From contig JAAYYM010000464.1 in the NCBI GenBank assembly GCA_012515365.1, positions 1 through 7,006 on the forward strand: DNA of 7,006 nt. Direction: 5' to 3'. Source of the stretch: Clostridia bacterium (GTDB taxonomy: Bacteria; Bacillota_A; Clostridia; Lachnospirales; Lachnospiraceae). Of the stretch, positions 1-4,709 are shown piece after piece (the first letter of the stretch is position 1; each line of letters starts with the position of its first letter). A program made the translations under genes and the position numbers. The notes under the pieces were generated by a model. That model did no database searches. It was not told the origin of the DNA and saw nothing but the letters and a program-made list of their open reading frames with translations.

Positions 1-51
1 GTCAAGGAGAACAGAAAAAAACGTGCAGTAAAATACGGCACGTTAAGATAA
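1..51 (+). CDS. Possible C-terminal tail of an upstream gene (partial)
   Basis: Frame 1 is open from the window edge to a TAA at 49-51 and reads VKENRKKRAVKYGTLR, a strongly basic tail. A basic C-terminus would suit a DNA-binding protein of the element, but sixteen codons are too few to establish a gene, and the other two forward frames are also open for short distances (to about 30 and 77). An inverted repeat (20-44) overlaps the end. Treat this as a hint that coding sequence continues leftwards, not as a recognised product. Confidence 0.22.
   Translation, partial: VKENRKKRAVKYGTLR
20..44 (-). terminator. Inverted repeat with minus-strand T-tract, possible terminator
   Basis: AACGTGC (20-26) and GCACGTT (38-44) form a 7-bp stem around an 11-base loop. 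Read on the minus strand, the stem runs into seven consecutive T (complement of 15-21) and then TC, which is the form of an intrinsic terminator for leftward transcription. On the plus strand no T-tract follows. No minus-strand gene is visible between here and the tRNA at 2443, so it may instead stop stray antisense transcription, or be a protein-binding palindrome near the end of the preceding gene. Confidence 0.35.
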
Positions 52-129
52 CCCTTATATGTAGGATGAGAATTTAATTTGCAGTAAAAATGCAGTCGGT
101 TGGAATTATAATTTGCTGGCTGACAATCT

Positions 130-238
130 AACAAATATTTTGTGTTTTGACTAGCTAATATCTAGTCATACATGGATGTATGACGTGGACGCGCGGAAAT
201 ACATTACAGTTGGAAACAAATATTGTTCGTGTTTTGAC
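130..238 (+). repeat. Interrupted direct repeat upstream of the origin
   Basis: Two composite copies share AACAAATATT followed by GTGTTTTGAC. In copy 1 (130-139 and 142-151) two bases separate the halves; in copy 2 (215-224 and 229-238) four bases do. The copies start 85 bases apart. ACAAATATT occurs a third time at 365-373, just before rep. Paired direct repeats beside a replication origin or a recombinase attachment region often bind Rep, integrase arm domains or an accessory regulator. Which of these applies cannot be told from the sequence. Confidence 0.6.
148..183 (+). repeat. Two overlapping palindromes
   Basis: TGACTAG (148-154) pairs with CTAGTCA (162-168) across a 7-base loop, CTAATAT. 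The right arm overlaps a second palindrome, TCATACAT (166-173) with ATGTATGA (176-183) around a GG centre. Because TCA at 166-168 belongs to both, the two hairpins could not form fully at the same time. Neither is followed by a T-tract, so terminator function is unlikely. A repressor operator, single-strand origin or recombinase accessory site are possibilities. Confidence 0.5.
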
Positions 239-255
239 AATGCTTTTTGTTTTTA

Positions 256-283
256 AAGTGGGGGTTAGTATTACCCCCCACTT
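256..283 (+). other. Double-strand origin hairpin with circovirus-type nonanucleotide
   Basis: Positions 256-264 pair perfectly with 275-283 to give a 9-bp stem (AAGTGGGGG with CCCCCACTT). The ten-base loop, 265-274, contains TAGTATTAC at 266-274. Replication origins of CRESS DNA viruses present NANTATTAC in a hairpin loop; TAGTATTAC is the porcine circovirus 1 form and TAATATTAC the geminivirus form. In those viruses Rep cuts between the seventh and eighth base, which here is between 272 and 273. The hairpin sits 114 bases before the rep start, with the nonanucleotide on the rep coding strand as in circoviruses. Nicking at this site is inferred from that precedent. Confidence 0.88.
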
Positions 284-285
284 AT

Positions 286-368
286 GGGACAAGGGACAAA
301 TTCAGTTTTTTCATTTAAAATAGCGACTTTCAATGTCCCAAGTGTATGGGGACAAGTATAAGGGACAA
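286..368 (+). repeat. GGGACAA iterons, putative Rep-binding sites
   Basis: GGGACAA occurs four times on the plus strand: 286-292 and 293-299 in immediate tandem, then 349-355 and 362-368. One inverted copy, TGTCCCA, lies at 334-340. The tandem pair begins two bases after the origin hairpin, the same layout as the circovirus hexamer repeats beside their hairpin, where Rep binds before nicking. The outer pair lies just before the rep ribosome binding site, so Rep bound there could also repress its own gene. Binding is inferred. Confidence 0.75.
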
Positions 369-381
369 ATATTTTTAAGTT

Positions 382-387
382 AAAGGG
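382..387 (+). promoter_or_regulatory. Ribosome binding site of rep, selects ATG 398
   Basis: AAAGGG is the only Shine-Dalgarno-like stretch before rep. It lies ten bases from the ATG at 398 but only one base from the in-frame GTG at 389, which is too close for initiation. I therefore take ATG 398 as the start. Confidence 0.6.
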
Positions 388-397
388 TGTGAAATAT

Positions 398-1450
398 ATG
401 AATGGTAATGAAGCATATAGAAGTTGGTTTTGTGTTCTAAATAATCCGCAAGAAACTTATACAGGAGAAGCACAAAATATTGCTGAACAGGTATTATCAG
501 AATGGGTAGAGAATCAACCTACTAGGACAGGTGCAGTAGCATATTGCATATCAGCCGATGGACTAATACATTTACATATGGTTTTAGAGGATAGTAATAA
601 AGCTAGATTTTCAGCAATAAAGAAAGCCTATCCTAGAGCACATATAGAGCCAACAAAAGGTAATAAAGAACAGGCAGAAGATTATATAAATAAAAATGGA
701 AAATTCACTGAAAAAGGTGAAAAAGTTATTTATATTGCAAAGTATGGGCAGATTAGGGGTGTACAAGGACAACGAAAAGATTTGAATATTATCGAGGATT
801 ATATTAATGAGGGCAAGACACCAACTTGGGTAATGAAACAACAACTTGCTTTTCGAAAATATGAGAAATTAATCAATGATGCATATTATCAAAAAAGAAA
901 TGATGAAACTCCGTTTTTACGTGATGTTAAGTGTGTATGGCATGTTGGTAGTAGCGGAACAGGGAAAAGTTACTATGCAAATATAATAGTTAAAGAAAAA
1001 GGCGAGGATTTTATTTATTTTGTAACTGATTATGATACAGGTGCATTTGATAAATACAATGGGCAAGAACTTTTATTTTTAGATGAGTTTAGAGGACAAA
1101 TTAAGTATTCGAAATTGCTAGCTATGTTACAAGGATATAAAACACAAATCTATGCTAGATATTCAAATAAATTAGCATTATGGAATGAGGTTCATATCAC
1201 TAGTGTTTTACCACCAGAAAGGGTGTATACGCGTATGGTAGAGGAAAATAAAGACCTAGATACATATGAACAGCTACGTAGACGATTATATTCGATTATT
1301 TATCATTGGAAAAATGATAAGGGAGAGTATAAAAGTTATGAAATTTTGGCTAAAGAATATAAAGGATTAGATGATTTGAAAAATAGAGCGTTAGGAAATG
1401 AATTTGAAACAATTACAGACCAAATGATAATACCATTTAATGAGGTGTAA
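398..1450 (+). CDS. rep: CRESS-type replication initiator (HUH nickase-SF3 helicase)
   Basis: Starts rolling-circle replication: the N-terminal domain nicks one strand at the origin and stays attached through a tyrosine, and the C-terminal ATPase unwinds DNA. Numbering is from ATG 398 (350 residues). Motif I is FCVLNNP (11-17), close to the circovirus FTLNNP. Motif II is HLH (58-60), the metal-binding HUH pair. Motif III is YINK (96-99), with Tyr96 the likely nucleophile. The helicase has Walker A GSSGTGKS (184-191), Walker B LLFLDEF (225-231), motif C ITSVLPPE (267-274) and an arginine-rich LRRRL (293-297). Length and order match circovirus Rep. One oddity: the Asn usual after ITS in viral Reps is Val here. 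The candidate origin lies just upstream and an integrase directly downstream, so this belongs to a bacterial integrated replicon, not an animal virus. An in-frame GTG at 389 would add three residues. Confidence 0.93.
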   Translation: MNGNEAYRSWFCVLNNPQETYTGEAQNIAEQVLSEWVENQPTRTGAVAYCISADGLIHLHMVLEDSNKARFSAIKKAYPRAHIEPTKGNKEQAEDYINKNGKFTEKGEKVIYIAKYGQIRGVQGQRKDLNIIEDYINEGKTPTWVMKQQLAFRKYEKLINDAYYQKRNDETPFLRDVKCVWHVGSSGTGKSYYANIIVKEKGEDFIYFVTDYDTGAFDKYNGQELLFLDEFRGQIKYSKLLAMLQGYKTQIYARYSNKLALWNEVHITSVLPPERVYTRMVEENKDLDTYEQLRRRLYSIIYHWKNDKGEYKSYEILAKEYKGLDDLKNRALGNEFETITDQMIIPFNEV

Positions 1451-1452
1451 TA

Positions 1453-2349
1453 ATGAAAATACAAATTGTATTTGAAAAATTTATTAAATCAAGAAAATTA
1501 AAAGGTCTAGCAAAAAGGACAATAAAGGATTACGAAGAGTTTATTGGCTTGTTTATAAAATATATTGGTAAAGATAAAAATATTGAGGATTTGACACAAG
1601 AAGATATTGAGGACTATGAAGAATATCAAATAGATAGAGATATTTCAAGAGCTACTTTATCAACATATCTGCGTCATTTTAAAATATTTATTCGTTGGGT
1701 ATGTGAACAGAATTATGAAGTACAGTTTACATATAAATTAATAAATATACCTAAGGCGTATAAAAAGAATATATTGATATATTCAGACAAAGAGATTATG
1801 ATGATATTTGATGTGGTTGGGGCATATGATGAATGGATTGTTCTAAGGAACAAGGCAATATTATCATTTATGCTAGATAGCGGATTAAGACAAGGAGAAA
1901 TAAGTTCTTTAAAAGATGCTAATATATGTATGGAAAGAGGAAGAATGACTGTACTTGGAAAGGGCACGAAAGAGCGTATTGTTCCACTTGGAAAGCTATC
2001 AATTCAATTGTATACAGAGTATCGAAATAAATGTCCTTATAAGAGTGAGTATGCTTTTGTTTCAAAAATTGGTAAATATATGACTAATAATTCTATAAAG
2101 CTTATGGTTGCAAAATTAAATCAGAAATTACCATTTAGAATATCTTCGCACAAGCTAAGACACAATTTTGCTACAAATTATTGTTTAGATATGTATCAGA
2201 AAAATGGATGTATAGATATATATAGATTAATGACGATTATGGGACATGAGGATATTGATACTACAAGAAGATACTTGCATATGGCGAATGAAATAATTGC
2301 AAGTTCGGAGTGTCTTTCTCATATGGATAAAGTATACAGAATATGCTAG
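1453..2349 (+). CDS. int: Tyrosine recombinase/integrase of the element
   Basis: A 298-residue site-specific recombinase of the lambda integrase/XerC-XerD family, expected to integrate and excise the element by strand exchange through a covalent 3'-phosphotyrosine. The N-terminal SAM-like core-binding domain is residues 1-100 and the catalytic domain about 108-290. The full active-site set is visible: Arg146 (GLRQGE), Lys170 (GKGTKER), His233 and Arg236 (HKLRH), His265 (GHED) and nucleophile Tyr274 (RRYLH). It starts two bases after the rep stop; its ribosome binding site GAGGTG (1442-1447) lies inside the last rep codons, so translation is probably coupled. The size is that of XerC/D-like single integrases without a long arm-binding domain. 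A role as the chromosomal dimer-resolving XerC/D is unlikely given its position between rep and a tRNA end. No excisionase gene is seen. Confidence 0.94.
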   Translation: MKIQIVFEKFIKSRKLKGLAKRTIKDYEEFIGLFIKYIGKDKNIEDLTQEDIEDYEEYQIDRDISRATLSTYLRHFKIFIRWVCEQNYEVQFTYKLINIPKAYKKNILIYSDKEIMMIFDVVGAYDEWIVLRNKAILSFMLDSGLRQGEISSLKDANICMERGRMTVLGKGTKERIVPLGKLSIQLYTEYRNKCPYKSEYAFVSKIGKYMTNNSIKLMVAKLNQKLPFRISSHKLRHNFATNYCLDMYQKNGCIDIYRLMTIMGHEDIDTTRRYLHMANEIIASSECLSHMDKVYRIC

Positions 2350-2367
2350 AACCTTTTTTCGGTTTTT
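2348..2367 (+). terminator. Weak possible terminator after int
   Basis: AGAACC (2348-2353) can pair with GGTTTT (2361-2366), with one G-T wobble, around a 7-base loop of mostly T. Only one T follows the stem, so it would be a poor terminator. It is the only hairpin directly after the integrase stop codon. Confidence 0.25.
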
Positions 2368-2393
2368 GAGACTAAATTAATATGTAATTTTAC

Positions 2394-2435
2394 AAAATAA
2401 AAAATCGCCAACCTGCATAAATGCTAAGCTAACGA
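2394..2435 (-). terminator. Intrinsic terminator of tRNA-Lys
   Basis: On the minus strand TCGTTAGC (2435-2428) pairs with GTTGGCGA (2412-2405) in an 8-bp stem that includes three G-T wobbles; an inner GCAT/ATGC helix (2415-2424) can extend it. TTTTTTATTTT follows at once (2404-2394). The hairpin begins seven bases beyond the discriminator base of the tRNA, a sensible place to end its transcript. It lies on the element side of the likely attachment core, so the element may have brought it. Confidence 0.6.
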
Positions 2436-2442
2436 CTTTAAG

Positions 2443-2484
2443 TGCGCGATCAGGGGTTCGAACCCTGGACACCCTGATTAAGAG
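2443..2484 (-). other. Likely attachment (att) core: 3' half of tRNA-Lys
   Basis: Tyrosine recombinases that use tRNA genes usually recombine within the segment from the anticodon loop through the T-arm to the 3' end, and the element restores the tRNA with its own copy of that segment. The integrase gene ends 93 bases away on the 3' side, and the tRNA is intact. The exact core cannot be fixed, because the matching copy at the other end of the element is outside the window. Confidence 0.5.
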
Positions 2485-2515
2485 TCAGGTGCTCTACCAA
2501 CTGAGCTAATCGCGC
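2443..2515 (-). tRNA. tRNA-Lys (anticodon CTT)
   Basis: A complete 73-base cloverleaf on the minus strand. The acceptor stem GCGCGAT/ATCGCGC (7 bp) is perfect. The D-arm is GCTC/GAGC with loop AGTTGGTA. The anticodon stem CCTGA/TCAGG encloses CTCTTAA, giving anticodon CTT (2482-2480), which reads the lysine codon AAG. A five-base variable loop follows, then T-stem CAGGG/CCCTG with loop TTCGAAC. The discriminator is A at 2443, and CCA is not encoded, so it must be added after transcription. The gene is transcribed towards the integrase and is the probable integration target of the element. It diverges from tatD across a 96-base gap. Confidence 0.97.
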
Positions 2516-2536
2516 GAATACTACAACGCAAGAAGT

Positions 2537-2565
2537 ATTATATTATATACATTTTTAAAATGCAA
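2537..2565 (-). promoter_or_regulatory. Promoter of tRNA-Lys
   Basis: On the minus strand a perfect -10 TATAAT (2542-2537) is preceded, at exactly 17 bases, by the -35-like TTGCAT (2565-2560). Transcription would start near 2530, about 15 bases before the mature tRNA end. The spacing and -10 are consensus; the -35 matches only in TTG. Confidence 0.65.
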
Positions 2566-2611
2566 GTGTTTTATTAAATAAAAACAAATTTTTTGTTTTG
2601 GGAGGAAAATT

Positions 2612-3385
2612 ATGATTTTTGAGAGTCATGCACATTATGATGATGATAAATATAATGATGATAGAGAAGAATTACTTGGCAAAATGAAAGAAGGAGGAAT
2701 ACAATATATATTAAACTGTAGTTCAAGTCTAAATACGTGCGAGAAAACGATAAAGCTGACACAGCAGTATGAGTATATATATGGATCCATCGGAGTACAT
2801 CCTAGTGAAACAGCAGAGCTGACAAAGGAAAAGCTTGAATGGATGAAGGAATTGTGCAAAAATGAGAAAATCGTAGCAGTCGGGGAAATTGGATTAGATT
2901 ATTATTGGGATGAACCGGATCGCAGTATTCAGAAATACTGGTTTGAAGAGCAGTTAAAGCTTGCCCGTGAAGTAAAACTGCCTATTATTATCCATAGTCG
3001 TGATGCTGCAAAAGATACAAAGGATATACTTGATCAAAATCATGCAGAAGAATTAGGCGGAGTAATTCATTGTTTTTCATATAGTAAGGAAATGGCACTT
3101 GAATATGTGAAAAAGGGTTACTACATTGGAATAGGTGGAGTTCTTACGTTTTCGAATGCAAAAAATTTAAAAGAGGTAGTAAATGAAATACCGATTGAAC
3201 AAATCGTACTTGAAACAGACAGTCCTTATCTGGCGCCTGTGCCATATCGCGGAAAGAGAAATTCTTCATTCAATATTCCTTATGTGATAAAAGAAATTGC
3301 GGAATTAAAACAGCTTTCTGCCGAGGAAGTAGAACAAATTACCTTTGAGAATACAAAAAAACTATATCGATTAGAACATATTTAA
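2612..3385 (+). CDS. tatD: TatD family metal-dependent deoxyribonuclease
   Basis: A 257-residue hydrolase of the TatD family, cytoplasmic TIM-barrel enzymes that cut DNA using two metal ions (E. coli TatD is a 3'-5' exonuclease). The metal ligands are in place: His6 and His8 (SHAHYDD), Glu92 (GEIGLDYY), His128 (IIHSRDA), His153 (VIHCFS) and Asp203 (LETDSPYLAP). The C-terminal RGKRNSS and FENTKKLY stretches are also typical, and the length is usual for the family. GGGAGG at 2600-2605, six bases before the ATG, supports the start. It lies 12 bases before rsmA and is probably co-transcribed with it; TatD genes near rsmA are common in Firmicutes. Substrate specificity cannot be read from the sequence. 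It lies outside the mobile element. Confidence 0.96.
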   Translation: MIFESHAHYDDDKYNDDREELLGKMKEGGIQYILNCSSSLNTCEKTIKLTQQYEYIYGSIGVHPSETAELTKEKLEWMKELCKNEKIVAVGEIGLDYYWDEPDRSIQKYWFEEQLKLAREVKLPIIIHSRDAAKDTKDILDQNHAEELGGVIHCFSYSKEMALEYVKKGYYIGIGGVLTFSNAKNLKEVVNEIPIEQIVLETDSPYLAPVPYRGKRNSSFNIPYVIKEIAELKQLSAEEVEQITFENTKKLYRLEHI

Positions 3386-3397
3386 CAGGAGACATGC

Positions 3398-4258
3398 ATG
3401 CCAACATTAGGAAATCCAAAAGTTACAGCTAATATAATTCAAAAATATCATTTTGCATTTCAAAAGAAATATGGGCAGAATTTTTTGATTGATACAAATA
3501 TACTTGAGAAAATCGTAGATGCAGCAGAAATCACGAAAGACGATTTTGTATTAGAAATCGGACCTGGAATCGGGACAATGACGCAATATTTATGCGAACG
3601 AGCGCGTGAAGTTGCTGTAGTGGAAATTGATAGAGCATTGATTCCGATCTTGCAGGAAACATTGGATGAATATGAGAATGTCCACATTTTTAACGAGGAT
3701 ATTTTGAAGTTTGATATTATGAAACTGGTAGCGGAGAGAAATGATGGAAGGGCAATAAAAATAGTTGCAAACCTGCCATATTATATTACCACGCCGATTA
3801 TTATGGGCTTATTTGAAAATCACATACCGATCTGCAGCATTACTGTTATGGTGCAGACAGAGGTAGCAAAAAGAATGCAGGTAGGTCCTGGTACAAAAGA
3901 TTATGGAGCACTTTCTCTTGCTGTTCAATATTACGCAAAACCGGTTATTGTTGCAAATGTCCCTCCCGCATGTTTTATACCAAAACCTAATGTAGGCTCT
4001 TCTGTTATTCAATTAATCAAATATGAGAAACCACCAATTAAAGTTGAAAATGAAGCCTTTATGTTTCAGCTGATCAGGGCTTCATTTAATCAAAGAAGGA
4101 AAACGCTGCTTAACAGCATCAACAATGCACCAAGCTTAAATCTTTCAAAGGAAAAAGTATTGGATGTAGTGAGAAATCTTGGCTGGTCAGAAACGATTAG
4201 AGGAGAAGCGCTGACATTAGAACAATTTGCAATGTTGAGTAATCAGCTGGCTAATTAA
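3398..4258 (+). CDS. rsmA: 16S rRNA (adenine1518-N6/adenine1519-N6)-dimethyltransferase
   Basis: RsmA (KsgA) transfers four methyl groups from S-adenosylmethionine to two adjacent adenines in the loop of helix 45 near the 3' end of 16S rRNA, a late step in small-subunit assembly; its loss gives kasugamycin resistance. The 286 residues carry the family signature KKYGQNFL (23-30), the SAM-binding EIGPGIGT (53-60), acidic VEID (75-78) that contacts the ribose, ED at 100-101, the catalytic NLPYY (125-129) and FIPKPNVGS (193-201). Length is normal. AGGAG at 3387-3391 lies six bases before the ATG; an out-of-frame ATG at 3394 is ignored. Many Firmicutes have rnmV (ribonuclease M5) between tatD and rsmA; here the two are only 12 bases apart, so rnmV is absent at this spot. 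Confidence 0.97.
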   Translation: MPTLGNPKVTANIIQKYHFAFQKKYGQNFLIDTNILEKIVDAAEITKDDFVLEIGPGIGTMTQYLCERAREVAVVEIDRALIPILQETLDEYENVHIFNEDILKFDIMKLVAERNDGRAIKIVANLPYYITTPIIMGLFENHIPICSITVMVQTEVAKRMQVGPGTKDYGALSLAVQYYAKPVIVANVPPACFIPKPNVGSSVIQLIKYEKPPIKVENEAFMFQLIRASFNQRRKTLLNSINNAPSLNLSKEKVLDVVRNLGWSETIRGEALTLEQFAMLSNQLAN

Positions 4259-4261
4259 ATC

Positions 4262-4290
4262 TTTCAATTTCTACCTGTTCGTATTATAAT
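4262..4290 (+). promoter_or_regulatory. Promoter of the cysteine-rich gene
   Basis: A perfect -10 TATAAT (4285-4290) has TTTCAA (4262-4267) 17 bases upstream as a weak -35. Transcription would start near 4297, just ahead of the ribosome binding site. No terminator separates rsmA from this gene, so read-through is also possible. Confidence 0.5.
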
Positions 4291-4324
4291 AAATATGTAA
4301 GACATACGAAAAGAGGGTTGATAC

Positions 4325-4546
4325 ATGGGAGAAAATACATTTTGTTTCTTAAGAGGAATGGTAGACTGTGAATCAGGAAGAATACAAGATTGTAATGTGA
4401 AACGTGTCAACAAATGTATGCTTGAAGAGAAAGAAAAGGAGCCTGTATTCTGTTTTTTAAAGGGTGTCGTAGAGTGTTCACCGGGCAGAGTGCAGGACTG
4501 TAATATCAAACATACGGATCAGTGTATGCTTGATGAAAAAAAATAG
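4325..4546 (+). CDS. Small cysteine-rich protein, two C-x7-C-x7-C-x7-C repeats
   Basis: I do not recognise a named family. The 73-residue product is two diverged copies of a 36-residue unit. Cysteines fall at 7, 15, 23, 31 and again at 43, 51, 59, 67, exactly eight residues apart within each half. The shared pattern is FCFL[RK]G.V[DE]C, then GR[IV]QDCN[VI]K, then CML[DE]E. There is no signal peptide or membrane segment, so a cytoplasmic protein whose cysteines bind metal or remain reduced is more likely than a secreted disulfide-rich one. The spacing fits neither a zinc ribbon nor a ferredoxin, nor the SCIFF radical-SAM peptide. GAGGG (4313-4317) sits seven bases before the ATG. It has its own promoter and a terminator that includes its stop codon, so it can be expressed alone. 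Conserved position after rsmA in relatives would be the best functional clue. Confidence 0.85.
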   Translation: MGENTFCFLRGMVDCESGRIQDCNVKRVNKCMLEEKEKEPVFCFLKGVVECSPGRVQDCNIKHTDQCMLDEKK

Positions 4547-4565
4547 CAATTCTGCTATTTTTTTT
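4536..4565 (+). terminator. Intrinsic terminator overlapping the stop codon
   Basis: A13 bp perfect stem pairs 4536-4548 with 4553-4565 around the loop ATTC. The core is TAGCA/TGCTA flanked by eight A and eight T, so the T-run provides both the stem base and the U-tract. The TAG stop at 4544-4546 lies inside the left arm. The A/T symmetry would let it work in both directions, and it separates the small gene from the next promoter. Confidence 0.8.
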
Positions 4566-4610
4566 GTGATAAAAAGCTGTAGAAATTAAGCGAAAATACC
4601 ATGAATATTT

Positions 4611-4639
4611 TTGACAATGCACAAGACCTATGGTAAACT
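4611..4639 (+). promoter_or_regulatory. Strong promoter of the repeat-protein gene
   Basis: Consensus -35 TTGACA (4611-4616), a 17-base spacer, and -10 TAAACT (4634-4639) preceded by TGG (4631-4633), which makes an extended -10. The expected start near 4646 leaves a leader of about 64 bases before the TTG start codon. Confidence 0.75.
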
Positions 4640-4709
4640 TAGCTTAAATTGTGCACATATTGTAAATTCAATTCTTATGTCTCGTGCAAATAACAGAGGT
4701 GAAATACAG

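Larger units (their letters stand above)
1..2443 (+). mobile_element. Integrated CRESS-Rep rolling-circle element (right-hand part)
   Basis: The stretch holds a rolling-circle replication module (origin hairpin, iterons, CRESS-type rep) and a tyrosine recombinase, and it ends at the 3' end of an intact tRNA-Lys gene. Integrase next to a tRNA 3' end is the usual arrangement for elements that recombine into tRNA genes. The rep and integrase genes are AT-rich and nearly contiguous, unlike the housekeeping genes to the right. No conjugation, capsid or toxin gene is visible in the part shown. The left boundary is outside the window: I found no second copy of the tRNA 3' end in 1-397. Integrated plasmid, integrative mobilizable element and virus-like element are all compatible with what is seen; the right boundary is inferred from the tRNA and is not proven. 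Confidence 0.82.

Noticed and set aside
181..200. GCGCG-containing segment as the second att copy of tRNA-Lys
   Set aside because: Only about five bases match the acceptor stem, with no T-arm sequence beside it.
234..239. TTGACA as a -35 box for rep
   Set aside because: No acceptable -10 lies 16-18 bases downstream; that position falls in the origin hairpin. The rep promoter could not be placed with confidence.
284..361. 25-codon ORF starting ATG at 284
   Set aside because: It runs through the iterons, has no ribosome binding site and looks accidental.
611..844. Minus-strand ORFs inside rep, int, tatD and rsmA (611-844, 1713-1967, 2635-2859, 3460-3687, 3809-4012)
   Set aside because: Each is fully opposite a gene with clear catalytic motifs and has no independent support.
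2581..2599. Hairpin AAAACAAA/TTTGTTTT before the tatD ribosome binding site as a regulator
   Set aside because: The stem is almost all A-T with a three-base loop, too weak to support a regulatory claim.
4325..4546. SCIFF/six-cysteine ranthipeptide precursor (scfA)
   Set aside because: Cysteine count, spacing and sequence differ, and no radical-SAM maturase gene is adjacent.
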